NCBI GenBank assembly: GCA_037974665.1 | Contig: CM075764.1 | Coordinates: 81,243,825-81,307,824, forward strand | Source of the DNA: Ehretia macrophylla | Lineage: Eukaryota; Streptophyta; Magnoliopsida; Boraginales; Ehretiaceae | Direction of reading: 5' to 3' | Length of the DNA stretch: 64,000 nucleotides | In this document: piece after piece, positions 33,025-45,130 of the stretch | Layout: each line of letters starts with the position of its first letter | Numbering within the stretch: position 1 is the first letter of the stretch | Position numbers and translations under genes: made by a program | The notes under the pieces: model-generated | What the model saw: only the letters and a program-made list of their open reading frames with translations | Databases searched by the model: none | Told to the model about the DNA's origin: nothing

Positions 33025-34034
33025 TCAGAGAGCCAACGCTATTCTCTCCAACGTTGAGTACCTGAGTTCCGGTCCCTGCAGGATCTTGCTCACATAGTAA
33101 ACGAGCTTTTGGAGCCAGTCCTCTTCTCTTATTAAAGTCGTCGCCACCGCTTTACTCAAACTAGCGAGGTATAAAGTCAGGATCTTCTCCTTCTCTGGTC
33201 TTGACAAGAGTGGGGGTGAGGTAAGGTACTTTTTCACCTCTTCAAAAGCCTTCTGGCATTGCTCGGTCCACTAGAAGTTTTTTGGATTTCTTAATACCCT
33301 GAAAAAAAGGGCGCATTTATCCGCGAAATTGGACATAAACCTGCTAAGGGCTGTAATTTTTCCTGCTAACTTCTGTACATCTTTAACACTCCTTGGGGTG
33401 TTCAAGTTTAATATGGCCTGGACCTTGTTTGGATTCGCATCTATGCCCTAGCTGGTAACCATAAAGCCCAGGAACTTGCCTGCCCGGACCCCGAACGCGC
33501 ATTTCTCCGGGTTGAGTTTGATCCTGAACTATTCCAAGGTAGCAAAGGTTTTTGCCAGATCTGCCACATGAGAATGAGTACTTTTACTTTTAGTTAACAT
33601 GTCGTCGATATAAACTTCCATGTTCCTCCCGATCTGACTGTCAAACACCTTGTTCACCATGCGCTGGTACGTGGCCCCAGCATTTTTCAGCCTAAAAGCT
33701 ATTATTCTATAGCAGTAGGTCTCCATTTCTGTGATAAAGGCTGTCTTTTCGTCGTCCTCTGAGGCCATCATGATTTGATTGTAGCCTTTAAATGCATCCA
33801 TGAACGTGAGCAGCTCACAACCAGATGTGGCATCTACTAGCTGTCTATCTTGGGTAGTGGATAACAGTCTTTGGGGCACGCCTCATTGAGGTCTTTATAA
33901 TTGACACACAAGTGCCACTTCCCAGGACCCTTGGCCACCAATACCACGTTGGCCAACCATTCTGGGTACTGCACAGTCCTTATATGTTCCGCTTCTAGCA
34001 ACTTCCGGACCTTCTCCCTAATATTCTTGCTCAT
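33025..34034 (-). pseudogene. Reverse transcriptase and first RNase H of element E, broken
   Basis: The pieces 34034-33837 (VRKLLEAEHIRTVQYPEWLANVV, WHLCVNYKDLNEACPKD) and 33879-33529 (FMDAFKGYNQI, GATYQRMVNKVF, catalytic motif YIDDM at about 33,600) are the palm of a Ty3 reverse transcriptase, split by a frameshift near 33,850-33,880. The segment 33237-33025 (PLLSRPEKEKILTLYLASL, YVSKILQGPELRYSTLER) is the start of the usual RNase H region. The stretch 33,240-33,530 is also recognisable but contains stops. Confidence 0.88.
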
Positions 34035-34061
34035 TTACTCCCCAAAATTCCGTTTCTTTTG

Positions 34062-34919
34062 TCAGACGGGTCGGAACATAGGGTCCATGTTCAATTTGTG
34101 GACCATTATTGATGGATCTACACCTGTCATGTCAGTTGTAAGCAAATATATGCAAATTATGAGAAAAAAGTCAATTATACCTTGTCGCAGGTCTGGAGAA
34201 AGGTCACGGCCTACCTTGACCCATTGGACCTTTGAGAATTCTATTTCATCTAGCTCCTCGGTAGGGGAAACCTCATTCATCTTCTTGTCCTCTGACTCGT
34301 TTGGGTACCCAGGCTCTGGGCATTTCATCTTGAGAGAAGCAGCATAGCAATGGCGAGTGGTCAACTGATCTCCCCTGATGGTGGCCACATTCCCTAGTGT
34401 TGGGAACTTCAGAGCCTGGTGTAGAGGTGATGCAACTGCCTCGAATTTCATCAAGGCCACTCGCCCCAATATCCCGTTATAAGCCGACTCGTAATCAAGA
34501 ACGATGAAGTCTGCCATGATCGTCACTTTCTTCCGCCCTTCCTCCAAGGTCACGGGTAAATTTATAACACATTCGGGGTGAAAGGCTTCCCCTGTAAACC
34601 CAGACAATGAGCCATTCAAGGGACGGAGCCTTTCGCGTCCTATCCCTAACTTGTCAAAAGATTTTAGGAACAACACTTTTGCGGAGCTGCTAGTATCTAC
34701 CATCAAACGTTTGACTATGTAGTTAGAGATCCGAGCCTTTACCAATAGTGAATCATCATGCAGGTAAATTACGCCCTTGAGATCATTTGAAGTGAATGTC
34801 AACTGTTCTTCAACCCCCGCCACTTTATACCGAGGCTCTTCTGTCACAGCCCTGGCATAAGATCTCTTTGCCTTTCTGCTGGCTCCACCGAATGTAAATC
34901 CCCCAGCGATAGTGTCCAC
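34062..34919 (-). pseudogene. Aspartic protease region of element E with a mutated active site
   Basis: A 285-codon open stretch. The retropepsin core is at about residues 60-170: FTSNDLKGV, IVKRLMVDTSSSAKVLF, then MADFIVLDYESAYNGILGR. The catalytic triad is DTS where related plant elements have DTG, a single G-to-A change that should kill the enzyme. The C-terminal part leads to the reverse transcriptase (PSIMVHKLNMDPMFRPV), followed directly by a stop at 34062. It was part of a gag-pol polyprotein. Confidence 0.85.
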
Positions 34920-36243
34920 GATCCCTAGGTGCCGGTTCTCTTGATCCCTTTTGCGTCGAGGGCTGCATTCCCTTTCGTGTCGGGGGCTGCGTTCCCTATC
35001 TCGTATAGGGCTTCTTTTCCTCTCTCTCCGAGGTTCCTAATTCGCTGTAACGAACTTGTTCAATAGGCTCTTCCTTACCAACATCTCTATCTTTGCTCTG
35101 AGTTGCTTGCACTCTTCTGTATCATGGTCGTGGTGTCTGTGGTACCTGCAATATTTATCCTTAGTCCTTTTATCTGGATTGCCTGTTACCCTGGCCGGCC
35201 AACGAAACTCGCGGTGGGTCTGGATTTCATGTAGGATTTCTGCCCTATGAGCATTCAGATAGGTATAGCTCCGCTCGAACCTACCCCAGTTATTGCTGCC
35301 CTGTCCTTTCGATTGACCCTTTGGGGGCTCCTTTCTGCTTGCTCGCTTTCTGAGTCTTGCCCTTCACCGTGGTTCCCTTCCCTTCCTCTTTTTTGGGCGT
35401 CATGACCTCTTCAGAACTGATGTACTTGGAAGCCCGTGTCATAAGCTCCTCCAAATCACGGGGCATTCTCTTTCCCAAGGACCCTTGCAGGGGCCTAAAA
35501 TGTAGACCTTGCATGTATGTGACTATAGCTACTGATTGGTCGAGATCTGGTACCTCCAAGGCTGCTTGATTGAACCTCTAAGTTTAGTCCCGCAGAGTCT
35601 CCCCCCTCTGCTGCTTTATGGAGAGCAGAGACGCGATGAGTCTCGGGGGCTTCTTGCTGCTAGCAAATCGAGCAAGGAACAATCCAGCAAGCTGTTCGAA
35701 GTTGTGGATTGAGGCTTCTGCCAGGCCAGCAAACCACTTCCGTGCTGACCCCACCAACGTCACCGGGAAGGCCCAGCATTTGATGGCGTCTGGGACATCT
35801 TGGAACGTCATATGGTGCTCGAAGATTGTGAGGTGATCCTCCAGATCCCCAGTCCCATTGTAAGTCTGCAAACTGGGAAGTTTGTACTCGTACGACATAG
35901 GCTCCCGCATGACTTCTCTGGCGAATGGGCGATGCTTCCTCTGTCATACCAGGACCTGGTGCTGTCCTCTGTGGCTGTGAGTGACCTCCTGCCCTTCATG
36001 TCGTGGGGGTCTCCTTGCTCTGTCCTTCCCTGGCCTCTCTGGTGGACATGCTGAGGCCGTTGTATCCATCGAGAGCGCAGGAGGCTGGGGCAAATTACTT
36101 GCCACCGGATCTTCCCGCTGGAGGGGTACGGCCTCCGGTCGTGCCAACCCCTGGGTTTGGAGGAACTGAGTAAAGGCCCCCCTTAGGTCGTTGAACAACT
36201 GAACCAGGGTTGGCAAATCAACCTATTGGGATGAGGATGGCAT
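34920..36243 (-). pseudogene. gag of element E with four nonsense codons and a late frameshift
   Basis: From the ATG at 36243 one frame can be followed to 35290, interrupted by TAG (about 36,225), TGA (35944-35946), TAA (35584-35586) and TAG six bases further. The capsid core lies at 35910-35584: YNGTGDLEDHLTIFEHHM, CWAFPVTLVGSARKWFAGL and FLARFASSK, typical of retrotransposon gag. After 35290 the frame shifts, and a segment with CRYHRHHDHDTEEC, a variant zinc knuckle, is seen at about 35,125-35,170, then an Arg-rich RERKRSPIRDRERSPR linker into the protease region. Confidence 0.88.
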
Positions 36244-36440
36244 ATTTCCTGGAACGAATACCAGCGGAATTGTAGTGGCAGTCCCCCTAGGCAGTGCTGT
36301 GTTAAGTGGGACTGTTGTCACTGGGGATCTGTACCTTCATGAACTTGATGCTCTTTTGGAGGGTTTTGGTTCCCTCCGGCATTGGCCTGACTATGTGTAT
36401 GAACCATCGTGGTATCTCAGTGGGATTACTGGAAATGTTC

Positions 36441-36457
36441 CCATAGACGGCGCTAAA
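36441..36457 (-). promoter_or_regulatory. Probable primer-binding site of element E
   Basis: Minus strand TTTAGCGCCGTCTATGG one base inside the 5' LTR end. It resembles the TTTGGCGCCGTCTGTGG sites common in plant Tat elements. The matching tRNA was not determined. Confidence 0.6.
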
Positions 36458-36458
36458 C

Positions 36459-36859
36459 TGTTAAGGTAAAACTTTGACTACCCCGAGTTGCTTCCTGGGC
36501 TGGAACTGAACCTGCAAAACAAAGGAATTGAGGGGGGTGCCCACGGTGCCCACTCCGACGATCAAGTTAGTCAACAATGATTGCTTCATATTTATACTCG
36601 TGGCCGGGTAGTTTCCTAGATGAGGAAGAACTCCTCAAGATCTAGATTTCCAAGAGTCCTCCTCCGCTAAGTAATTCGTCATGATCATATTTCCTACGAG
36701 TCCTTTCTTATATGGACTTCCTAAGCTTATCCTTATCATCTTGACATCCCTGCATGCGTGCCTGCCCTGTTGTCTCGACGGATTCAGAGTTCAAGAAATG
36801 ACGGGGTTGTTCCTTATTGACGAAGCTGATTTTCTAGGGCTGGAGCCCCACTCCTATCA
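36459..36859 (-). repeat. 5' LTR of element E
   Basis: 401 bp; on the minus strand it starts TGATAGGAGTGGGGCTCC at 36859. It lacks the 57-bp segment present in the 3' LTR and differs at scattered positions. The right ATGGT duplication follows at 36860-36864. Confidence 0.93.
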
Positions 36860-36864
36860 ATGGT

Positions 36865-37931
36865 AATCCAAGTAATTTGGTAGAAAGTTTATGAACACTA
36901 GTCTTCGTAGATCTATTTGAATCAATTCGAGACTTGATGATATGCTACTAGCGTAGGTGCCTCCGAGGCTTTCCTCTTTGGTCATTGACCCCCATGTACA
37001 TTGTAATTACTTTTTATTTAAAACTTCTTTCTTGCTGACTTAGCAAGAAAAGAAAAATTAGTTTGCTTCTATTCTATCCCGCCCCAAGACCCTGATCCTC
37101 AAAAATGCTTTGTTTGCTGGCTAGCAAATTTGGGTACTCGAAAGTGAATTTTGGAAGTGACGCTGTGGGAGTTATTAAATCCTTAACCTCAAGTTCAGCT
37201 GATAGCAATAGGTAGATTAGAAAATATCGTAAAGGAAATCTTGCTGTCCACATTAAACTTTTCAACAAGGTGCAATTTGTCCATTTAAAGAGCTACATCA
37301 ATCAATTCTGCAGCAATCTGAATATTCCTCAAAGCTTCAGCGATTGCTTAGCTCTACTTTGTAATTGTTACGTGATCAATGAAAGCAACCTTTAGACCTT
37401 ACGAGAGCAAAAAAAAAAAAAAAAAAAATAAACCTACTAGCCCCCCATCCTCCATTCATGTAAACGCAACAACAAAGAAAGCACCTGCATCGCTTTAGTG
37501 TACTCGGATGAGCCAAACAGAATTTGAAAATACAGAGAGTCGAAAACAGATGCATATTTGTTCTGAAAACACTGACAAGCTGTGCAAACAAATGTTAGTA
37601 AAACTGAGGCTCGGAAGCAAAAAGTTAATACATGTCCAAACAAGAAATAGTAATTATATGTCATATGTCCAAACAAATAGTATTACATTTACAAGCTATA
37701 TGAGAACTCATTAAATGATGTCAATTTCTTTCCGCTCCTTTCACTATTCATTAAATCTCAGATAAGTTCTTTTCATAGTAGCTCAAATGATGGCAAAAGA
37801 AAATTAAAAAAAAAAATAAGATGCAACACTTGTATCTTCTCTTCATTCTGCTAAATTTAAACCATTCTGAGATTAACAAAAGATCCTAAAATCTATCATA
37901 GAAGTCCAAAAACCCCAAGAACCATCTGCAA
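36865..37931. other. Spacer between element E and SRP14, including the SRP14 3' UTR
   Basis: There is an A-run at 37410-37428, and the SRP14 3' UTR must occupy part of the region just left of 37932. The frames at 37074-37714 have no recognisable features. Confidence 0.5.
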
Positions 37932-40900
37932 TTAAGTAGAGGCCTTAGTTGCAGATGATTGTTTTTTCGAGCCACCTTGTTTTTTATCGGAATCAGCAGC
38001 CTTCCTTTTGTCCTTCCTCTCCCTCTTTTTCAGTGCAGTCATCCGGGCCTTTAGAATAGTGGCATATGAAGCTTGAAAGCGTTGGTGATCTTTTGGCCCA
38101 ACCTATTGCTCCAAGACAAGTTAACATAAACCGCGTTAACCACAGTTATTATGTTGAATGAAGGATATGAAATACAAATTTCATATTACACACTTAACTG
38201 AAATAATTCTCTATAACTAATTTTAAGTGGACAAAGATCATATTAGTTCAATCAAAAGATTTACGCAAATCATATTAGTTCAATATAAAAATATACGCAA
38301 ATCAACTTCAATTTAAATGACTTCATAATGATAGAAGAACCATTAGATGAACAGTGTTTCTATGCCGCGACTAATCTATAAGGAAATATATGCAAGAAAG
38401 CAACTCCAACTCTCAATGTCTTAACATATCCATGTGCATATTCATTTTTCTCTTCTAACTTAAATATATTAGGGAAGGAGATCAAGAGAAATGGTAAAGA
38501 AACTCAACAAAGTCACAACCTTTGTTTAACATCAAGTGCCTATCTAAGAAAATCACTTGCTATCAACAATTCTTTTGTTAGAACAAGGATGGTGCATTAT
38601 TGTGAAGTTTACGCCTGGCAGAAAATGGAACAAGATACAGAAGAAAAACAAAAAATCATCAAGTTCACAGCCAGACATGTCTGAGTTCCTTTATGTCATA
38701 TAACAACCTAAGCCAACAAAATACTCCCCAATCACCTTAACAGTCTCCACTAAAAGCAGAAGTGGCTGGTAAGATTTCTCAGTGCTCCTAATCGAGTGTA
38801 ACTGTACCAGAACTTCCAAGTTCCAATGTCACAGCAAGAACAGACAGTGTTCTTCAGATTGAAATAGAAAAGCAATACAACAAGTCAACTGTTCAAAAAT
38901 CGCTGGGCAGCGCTTGGCCTCACCCACTAAACACACGACCATCCTCAACCAACCCCATTTTTCTCAAAAAAAAAAAAAAAATTATTTTCATAGAAAGAAC
39001 TGAAAAATACAAAATATGGAATGGTATCATGAATGAATTAATGAAATCCTAGTAATCATCCAATACAAGCAAGCCAAGAACCTATACATCACATAGCGAA
39101 GAAAGTCACAGAAACAAATGTACATTCGAGATGCCAATGTGACGCATATGCTTTGATATACCATTCTGACCATATGATTATATAAAAGAGAACGAATGAT
39201 TGTGAGATGACTTATAATCAGTGTGTCTCATCCAGTTTCACACAGTACCCCTGGTTATTTGGAACATGTTCTGCCAAAATCCAATTCAAAGAATCAAAAC
39301 AGTGTCATACTTTTTTTGCTAGGAAAAACAGTATCATACTTGCCAAAGGAACCATGTTGCACAACAGATTCAAAGCCTTCAAAATCCCTTCTCTTACGTT
39401 CCCACCAAATAACCAAAAACACTGCCAAACATGCCACTTCCATGCCCTGCTATTTCCTATCCCTTTTCTTTCCCAGCTAGTGGAGGGTCCTACACTGACT
39501 ATGGCATAAACCAGTTGATAATAAACAAGCTGAAAATAAGGTTCCACGATTGATTAGCTACTTTGCGATGCAAAAGGAGATTGGTGTCTTCTACTGGCTC
39601 TTTGCACATAAAGCACAAAGTAATGTAGATTCATCCCCTCCTTAAATTATCTACAATTAAAATGCTTACCCTGGCGAGGCCCAAGCAAATAAGGAGAGAC
39701 AGCTATGCGGAATTGTCAGTTCCAAGATACCATAGTTCCATCTGCATGACTAACGTTAAAAACCCAAGCATGTTTGTTTACTGTTACAGAAAACAGAGTT
39801 AAAATCTTCCATGAGAGCAGAATCTTTACACCAAATATCCAACCAGAATCTGATTCTGTTCCCATTTCCACAAACAAAGTCAACAAATTTTGTATGATAT
39901 CCCATACATTCATGACCCCTCTCTAGATGCACTAACCATTAGGCATTAGCACTCTGCAAGTCCTCCAACCTCCTTCTCATTCATCTTTCTCTTCCACTAT
40001 CCTTTACCTAATAGCAAATCTGATTCAGCACCAAATCTCCACAACCATTTTTCAAGCAAAGCACTATTTAATAACTTTACGTCTTTGATACCCAATCCCC
40101 CATCCTCCATCAGAGATGTCACGCTTTTCCAGTCTCCAAAAAGATATTTCCTCACCCCATCTTCCATGCGCATAAAAAGTTTCTCTGAACCCTGCTCGGA
40201 TCTATTGGCAACTGAGGATGGGATAGTGAAAAGAGACATGAAATAGGTTGGTAGATGATACAAAGTGCTCTTGATCAAAGGTAATCTGCCTCCTTCAAAG
40301 AGATCGATAATGTCTCTTCTAGTCTGGCATTGTCCTCCAAAACCTCTAAATAATTGGGCTCCACACGTCTTGTAACTTGTAGCTTGCACCCAGGAGTAGC
40401 CCCAAATACATGATGAGAAATTGAGAAGTGTTCCCACTTTACAACCCAGAGTATCAGCCAAAGGAGTAGTACTGGGAAGTTGCGCAATAGGTACCAGCTC
40501 AATCTTCTTAAGTTACTATTAAGTCCTGAAACTACTAGCACACTCTTAAGATACCTCGACTGGTCATCTGGCTGGTGCAAGACCAAGGTATCATCCACAA
40601 ATTAAATATGTGAAATACTGAGTTCTCTGCCAGCTTGAATGCTGGGTAGTGAAGACCTCAATATAGTTGCACCTGACTGTCCTTTCCATAATTTGACTAA
40701 AAGTTTCCACAACAAGAATGAAAGTTTAGCAGACATTAGATCACCTAGCCTTATCTCCCTAGAACTCTCAAAGAAACCCGCCAGAAACCATTAATAAGAA
40801 TTAAGAATCTGACAGTGGAGATGGAGAAGTAAATCCACTCTTTTTCTACATCCAAAGCCCATCCTCTCAAAACATACATGAAAAAGTCCTAGCTGACATG

Positions 40901-42410
40901 ATTGTACAAACTTTCTCGATATTAAAATAAAAAACTCAATATTGGCATTTTTGACAAATAATTTCAAACAATGCCAATATGCGTAACCAATTTTATATCT
41001 AATGAACCCCTCTTTGCAATCATCTAATGAACCCCTCTTTGCAATCGAAAGCCAATTGTCTTACCTTTGAACTTTCCTTTATTCCACTCATGCCCCAACC
41101 CACCAGATGAGAGAGAAAAAAAAATGAGGTAGCTAAATCGAAAATAAAAGAAAGAAATCTTCCATAAAAGACTAAACATTCTATGCAAGTATCATATTGT
41201 AAGCATAAATCTACATCAAACTTTTATCTGTACACCAAGCAAGAAGTGAGAAGTCAGCAATGCCCATCTAGGGATTTCTTTTAATTATAAGCAGTATACT
41301 TGTACTAATCAAACAACACACAAATTGAATTCTTCACTTCAATATCTGTGGGGCTACACAGGCACCTTGCGATCAGGAGTAGCAATTAAAATAGTGAGAT
41401 CCATAGTATTTACCATCGTAGAAATAGTCTTTTTTCCATCTGTTGCTCGAACAAGGCATTTAAACTCAATCTTTTCCCCCGCTGTCTTCAATTTATTCCT
41501 TTGGACCTTAGACTTGTCGGAAGCTGAAACAAGTCATAAAGCCACTACTCAACAATCTTAAACAGAAAGAGTTGCAAAATAAAAAATAAAAAATACACGC
41601 ATCTTCATAGGGCGTCAAATACATAACAGGAATCTTCATAAGAAAAACTACATAAAGGAAGATAGAATCTCACAATGTTTAAGAGTAACCCAGACAGAAC
41701 CCTTTTCTGTGGTTCGCTCAAACATGCTGGTAAGTTCATTGAGAAACGGGTCAGGCTGTAAACGTACCTAAAGAATTGATCAAATACAAGAAAACATCAA
41801 AATGATGAGATCCAGTGTAAAGGGTCTATAATAAGATATTATCTCTCACATTTAAATCTACAGAACAACAAAATAAGCCGCTTACTTTATCATTGAGAAA
41901 GCATATATTCTATATAATTGGAATCGCGTTATTAAGAAAGCAAAATGCAGCCAAGAAAATCAGCATTATGCATGTGTACTTTTAACATTCAAATCACAGA
42001 CCCAAATCTACATGCATACCGGAATACATCCACGCGCGCGCACACACATATATATATGCACATAGAGCTTGGAGAACTTTATGCTTACCACGATAAGTAA
42101 TCATGTTAGTGAATATATAAAATTCTTATATGAACTTAGAAATTTAGGGTCGACACCAAAAAAAAAAAAAAAAAAAAGAGTAAAAAAGTAAAAATCCATA
42201 AAGTGATTTAAGACTTAAGAGTAATCAAATGAAAAATATTAAATTATACAACCCAATGTCTTAATTTACTGAATTCTCAGAAAATTGAAACACATATGAA
42301 TTGATTAATGGAGTAAAAATTTAATAAATTCAAATACGAAAAACTAAATAATATATAAACAAACATATATTATATATATCTCTAGAGAGGGGGGTAGAGA
42401 AAGATACCAT
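37932..42410 (-). CDS. SRP14: Signal recognition particle 14 kDa subunit
   Basis: Coding exons on the minus strand: 42410-42408, 41767-41674, 41523-41414 and 38102-37932, giving 125 residues, close to the 121 I recall for the Arabidopsis protein. The order LQPDPFLNELTSMFE, KGSVWVTLKH, IEFKCLVRATDGKKTIST and VGPKDHQRFQASYATILKARM is diagnostic of plant SRP14. A Lys-rich tail (KKRERKDKRKAADSDKK) follows. SRP14 pairs with SRP9 and binds the Alu part of SRP RNA to slow translation during targeting to the ER. All splice sites are GT-AG. Exon 1 codes only for the start Met: ATG is followed directly by GTATCT. Intron 3 is 3,311 bp and holds a sense-oriented LINE piece. No break is seen, so the gene is probably functional. 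The frame at 41325-41561 on the other strand is a shadow. Confidence 0.96.
38103..39199 (-). other. Left part of SRP14 intron 3
   Basis: AT-rich intron sequence with a 15-base A-run at 38967-38981. No gene or repeat was recognised. Confidence 0.6.
39200..40960 (-). pseudogene. 5'-truncated L1-type LINE in SRP14 intron 3
   Basis: The minus strand reads the second half of a plant LINE ORF2. Traces start at about 40,900 (MYVLRG, then VRFSILINGF-like and FSSREIRLGD-like segments), the catalytic motif appears as FVDDTLVL at about 40,585-40,605, LGCKVGTLLNF follows at 40,440, and GGRLPLIKSTLYHLP with GGLGIKDVKLLNSALLEKWLWRFG to 40,000. Past that come the zinc-knuckle reverse transcriptase tail (CFMCKEPVEDTN at about 39,570-39,610) and a final segment with REGILKALNLL near 39,360. 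Frameshifts and stops are frequent. The element has the same sense as SRP14. No clear poly(A) or target duplication was found. Confidence 0.85.
40995..41045. repeat. Tandem duplication, two copies of 25 bp in SRP14 intron 3
   Basis: ATCTAATGAACCCCTCTTTG plus CAATC occurs twice in direct succession. Confidence 0.85.
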
Positions 42411-43418
42411 TGTTGAGGTGTTCGGTGGTAGATCAGATCGCAGGCTTTTCGCAATCGACTGCAGAAACGCATGCAATCGCGGCTGGGGTTTTGAGGTTTG
42501 GGAGCATGTTACCTCCTCATTATTATGTATGTTGTAGTAATAGTACTTTCATAGAACTGGACCCGGTTTGACTATGCGCCGACCCATAGACATGTTTAGG
42601 CCCGGCCCATTGTAAAGTGTTCTGGTCCGTCCCACGCTGATATCGACTCCAGTCCCAAGGGGTTTGGTCCTGGTCTAGACCTTCTTTACTAAATTTACAA
42701 AATTTAATTGCAAATGGAAATAAAAATGTAAAAATTGTTCGAAATTAAAAAAAAAATGCAAATTTAACAACCTAATATTAAAAATATCTCAAACATAATT
42801 TAGTTAAACAGTTGAACATACGTTTACAACAAAGAAAATAAAAAGATTATTATAGAACTTGGAAAGAAATAAACGGGTTAAAAGACATTTTGCTGTATGA
42901 GTTATATGATAAAACCCAAAAATCTAATGCAAAAATTACAAACACGTAACCACCGCCATCTTTAACCACTGCCTCAACTGCCCAACCTATTACCACTATT
43001 ATTCTTTTTCTATTTAAAGAATGTCTAAGTCATTTTACATCATTTAGATGTTATATACGAAACTTAATTTCGAGACTTTTCGCATTTAAAAAGATAATTA
43101 TATCACTAAACCAAATGACCAATGACACTACCATTACCACTACCATTCTCTCCAAACTCACACCCAACTTTGGCCACCTCATCCTCTCTAATCAATATCT
43201 CAAAACAAATGTTTGTCTTCCTTCAATTCATAAAAAATCAATCTTTACTCTCATTCAAGCTAAAATCTTGATACGTATTTGATCGTTATCTATAGGTGAC
43301 CCAAAGCAAGAAAATTCAGAGATGTTAAAAATCATCTATATAATCTTGAGATGTGAAAATCTACAGTAGGCTTATTTTGATATAATTTATTTCATTGAAA
43401 ATCACATCGTAAATCCAA
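42411..43418. other. SRP14 upstream region and spacer
   Basis: The SRP14 5' UTR and promoter must lie just right of 42410; no confident TATA box was identified. The rest is AT-rich with no gene recognised. Confidence 0.5.
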
Positions 43419-45130
43419 TTTTTTTTTTTTTTGGCAAAGCAAAATTGTGCATTACTGAATAGAAAAGAATATAATGAGTTCATACAAACACAAGAAAAGA
43501 TCATGACCACAGTTCAATCAAAACAGACCTAAAGGTAGTAAAACACTGCCCAACAAACAAATGAGCCCAACAACCGTACAAAGGCCACAAGAAAACAACC
43601 CAACAAAGGGAACCAAGGTATCACTCAACGTGGAAACCTTGTAACAATGAAAAGAAACAATTAGCTATGATTCAATTGGATTCTATTGGCATAATGTCTA
43701 TTGATGCTTGTGCTAAAAGATCGATTATCTCCACGGGCCTTCGCAAACACCTCAAAATGGATCTTTTCCAGAATATGTCCTTCAGAGTGTGCCTCTAGCC
43801 GAAAAATGCGATAATTTCTTTTGATTCAGATATGATAGACTGCTATACAGAAAAAGAGCCAGAATATGTTATTTTTGAGATCCTTTTTACCCACAATAGA
43901 ATGACCAAAAGTAAGGATATAGTTGAAAGTGTAAAATGGGTGATCAATCAAAATAAGACTCAAACTATCCTTCCAGATACGTTTGGTAAAGCTGTATTCA
44001 AAAAATAAATGATCTCTAGATTCACAACCAAGATAGCAAAAGATACAATTAGCTCTATCAATAGTGCCTCAAGTCAAAGGCGATATCTAGTGGTAAGTCT
44101 GTCAAGACTAGCAAGCCAAGTGATGAAACTGTGCTTGGGGATATTGTAAGAAAACCAAATCAAATGGTGGCACTCAAAAGAGGGGTCCCTAACTCTAATA
44201 TAATTCCAAGTACTATTAAAACTAAAGAAACCATTGTTAGAGACATTCTATTTAAATTGATCATTCCTGTCAGCACAAATGGAAATATTAAAATGAAGAG
44301 GATTAATCAAAGCAAGTGAAAAAGGGTAGATTGGCCAAACTCGATGGCCGTGGTCAACCATATTAGAAACTTTACTGTCCAAATAAGGGTAAAGAACTCG
44401 CCTAGAAAAAAAAAGGGTAAAAAACTCGGATATTGTGCATAAGAAGTATAATACCTGAAGGGTACTCGTTATCATGGCCAAAGAAAGTATCTTTGCCATT
44501 TCCAATCCTATAAGAAATGAGATTGTGGGCAAATAGTCTAAGCTTAAGGATTTTTCTCCAAGACCAACAAACATCACTAGGAATCTTCATAGTCTAAATG
44601 TATCTATTTTTAATGTGATTAGTCCAAACCCAAAGACTCCAAGTGGTATCTCATATAGAGTACATCCTCCAAAATAATTTCAAGAAGGAAAACTTATTAA
44701 TATCTACAAGTTTTCTAAGTCCCAAACCACCTTCCTTAAAGGGTCTACAGATAGTCTTCCAAGCAACTTTAGGACCAATATCACGCCAAAGGAATGCAAG
44801 GAATTTTCTCTCAATAGCTTTAAGCACACCTTTAGGAATCAATAGAAAAATTGCCCAAAAGTGATGAAAATTGTTAAGCACCAACTTTAAGAGTTGAACC
44901 TACCCACAAAAAATAATCAATTTTGGGTCCAATGACTAATCGTTTTGGTAACTTTATCAATACGACTTTGGTAATCTATTTTCCTAAGTCTACTAGAAAT
45001 CAAAGGAACTCCAAGACAACATATATGAAGTTTTCCTTCCTTAAACCCCAAAATGCCTTTAATACAATCTCTCAAGTTATTGCCACCACCTTCAAAAAAG
45101 ACCTCACTTTTTTCTGGGTTGTACTTTGTT
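43419..45130 (-). pseudogene. Second 5'-truncated L1-type LINE, with poly(A) end
   Basis: A T-run at 43419-43432 is the poly(A) tail on the minus strand. Reading downward from 45,130: SEVFFEGGG, GFKEGKLHICCLGVPLISSRL, then LIPKGVLKAIERKFLAFLWRD and KVAWKTICRPFKEGGLGLRKL (44884-44651), SWRKILKLR with FIxYRIGNGKDTFFGHD-like sequence at about 44,450-44,570, and the zinc-knuckle tail CESRDHLFFE near 44,010-44,050 with ILEKIHFEV. This is the C-terminal third of ORF2. Breaks are many. The 5' truncation at about 45,130 is typical of LINE insertion. No target duplication was identified. Confidence 0.88.

Larger units (their letters stand above)
27289..36859 (-). mobile_element. Complete Ty3/gypsy retrotransposon of Tat type (element E)
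   Basis: The element is 9,571 bp between ATGGT duplications, minus-oriented. In its own direction: 5' LTR 36459-36859, primer site, gag, protease, reverse transcriptase, two RNase H regions, integrase, a spacer, an antisense gene on the plus strand, polypurine tract, 3' LTR 27289-27746. A second, archaeal-type RNase H after the reverse transcriptase and an extra gene between integrase and 3' LTR mark the Tat lineage (Ogre/Retand/Grande relatives). Stop codons and shifts occur in every domain, so this copy is inactive. Confidence 0.93.

Noticed and set aside
34901..36469. Several plus-strand frames of 60-148 codons from 33901 to 36469
   Set aside because: Reverse-strand shadows of the minus-strand gag and protease.
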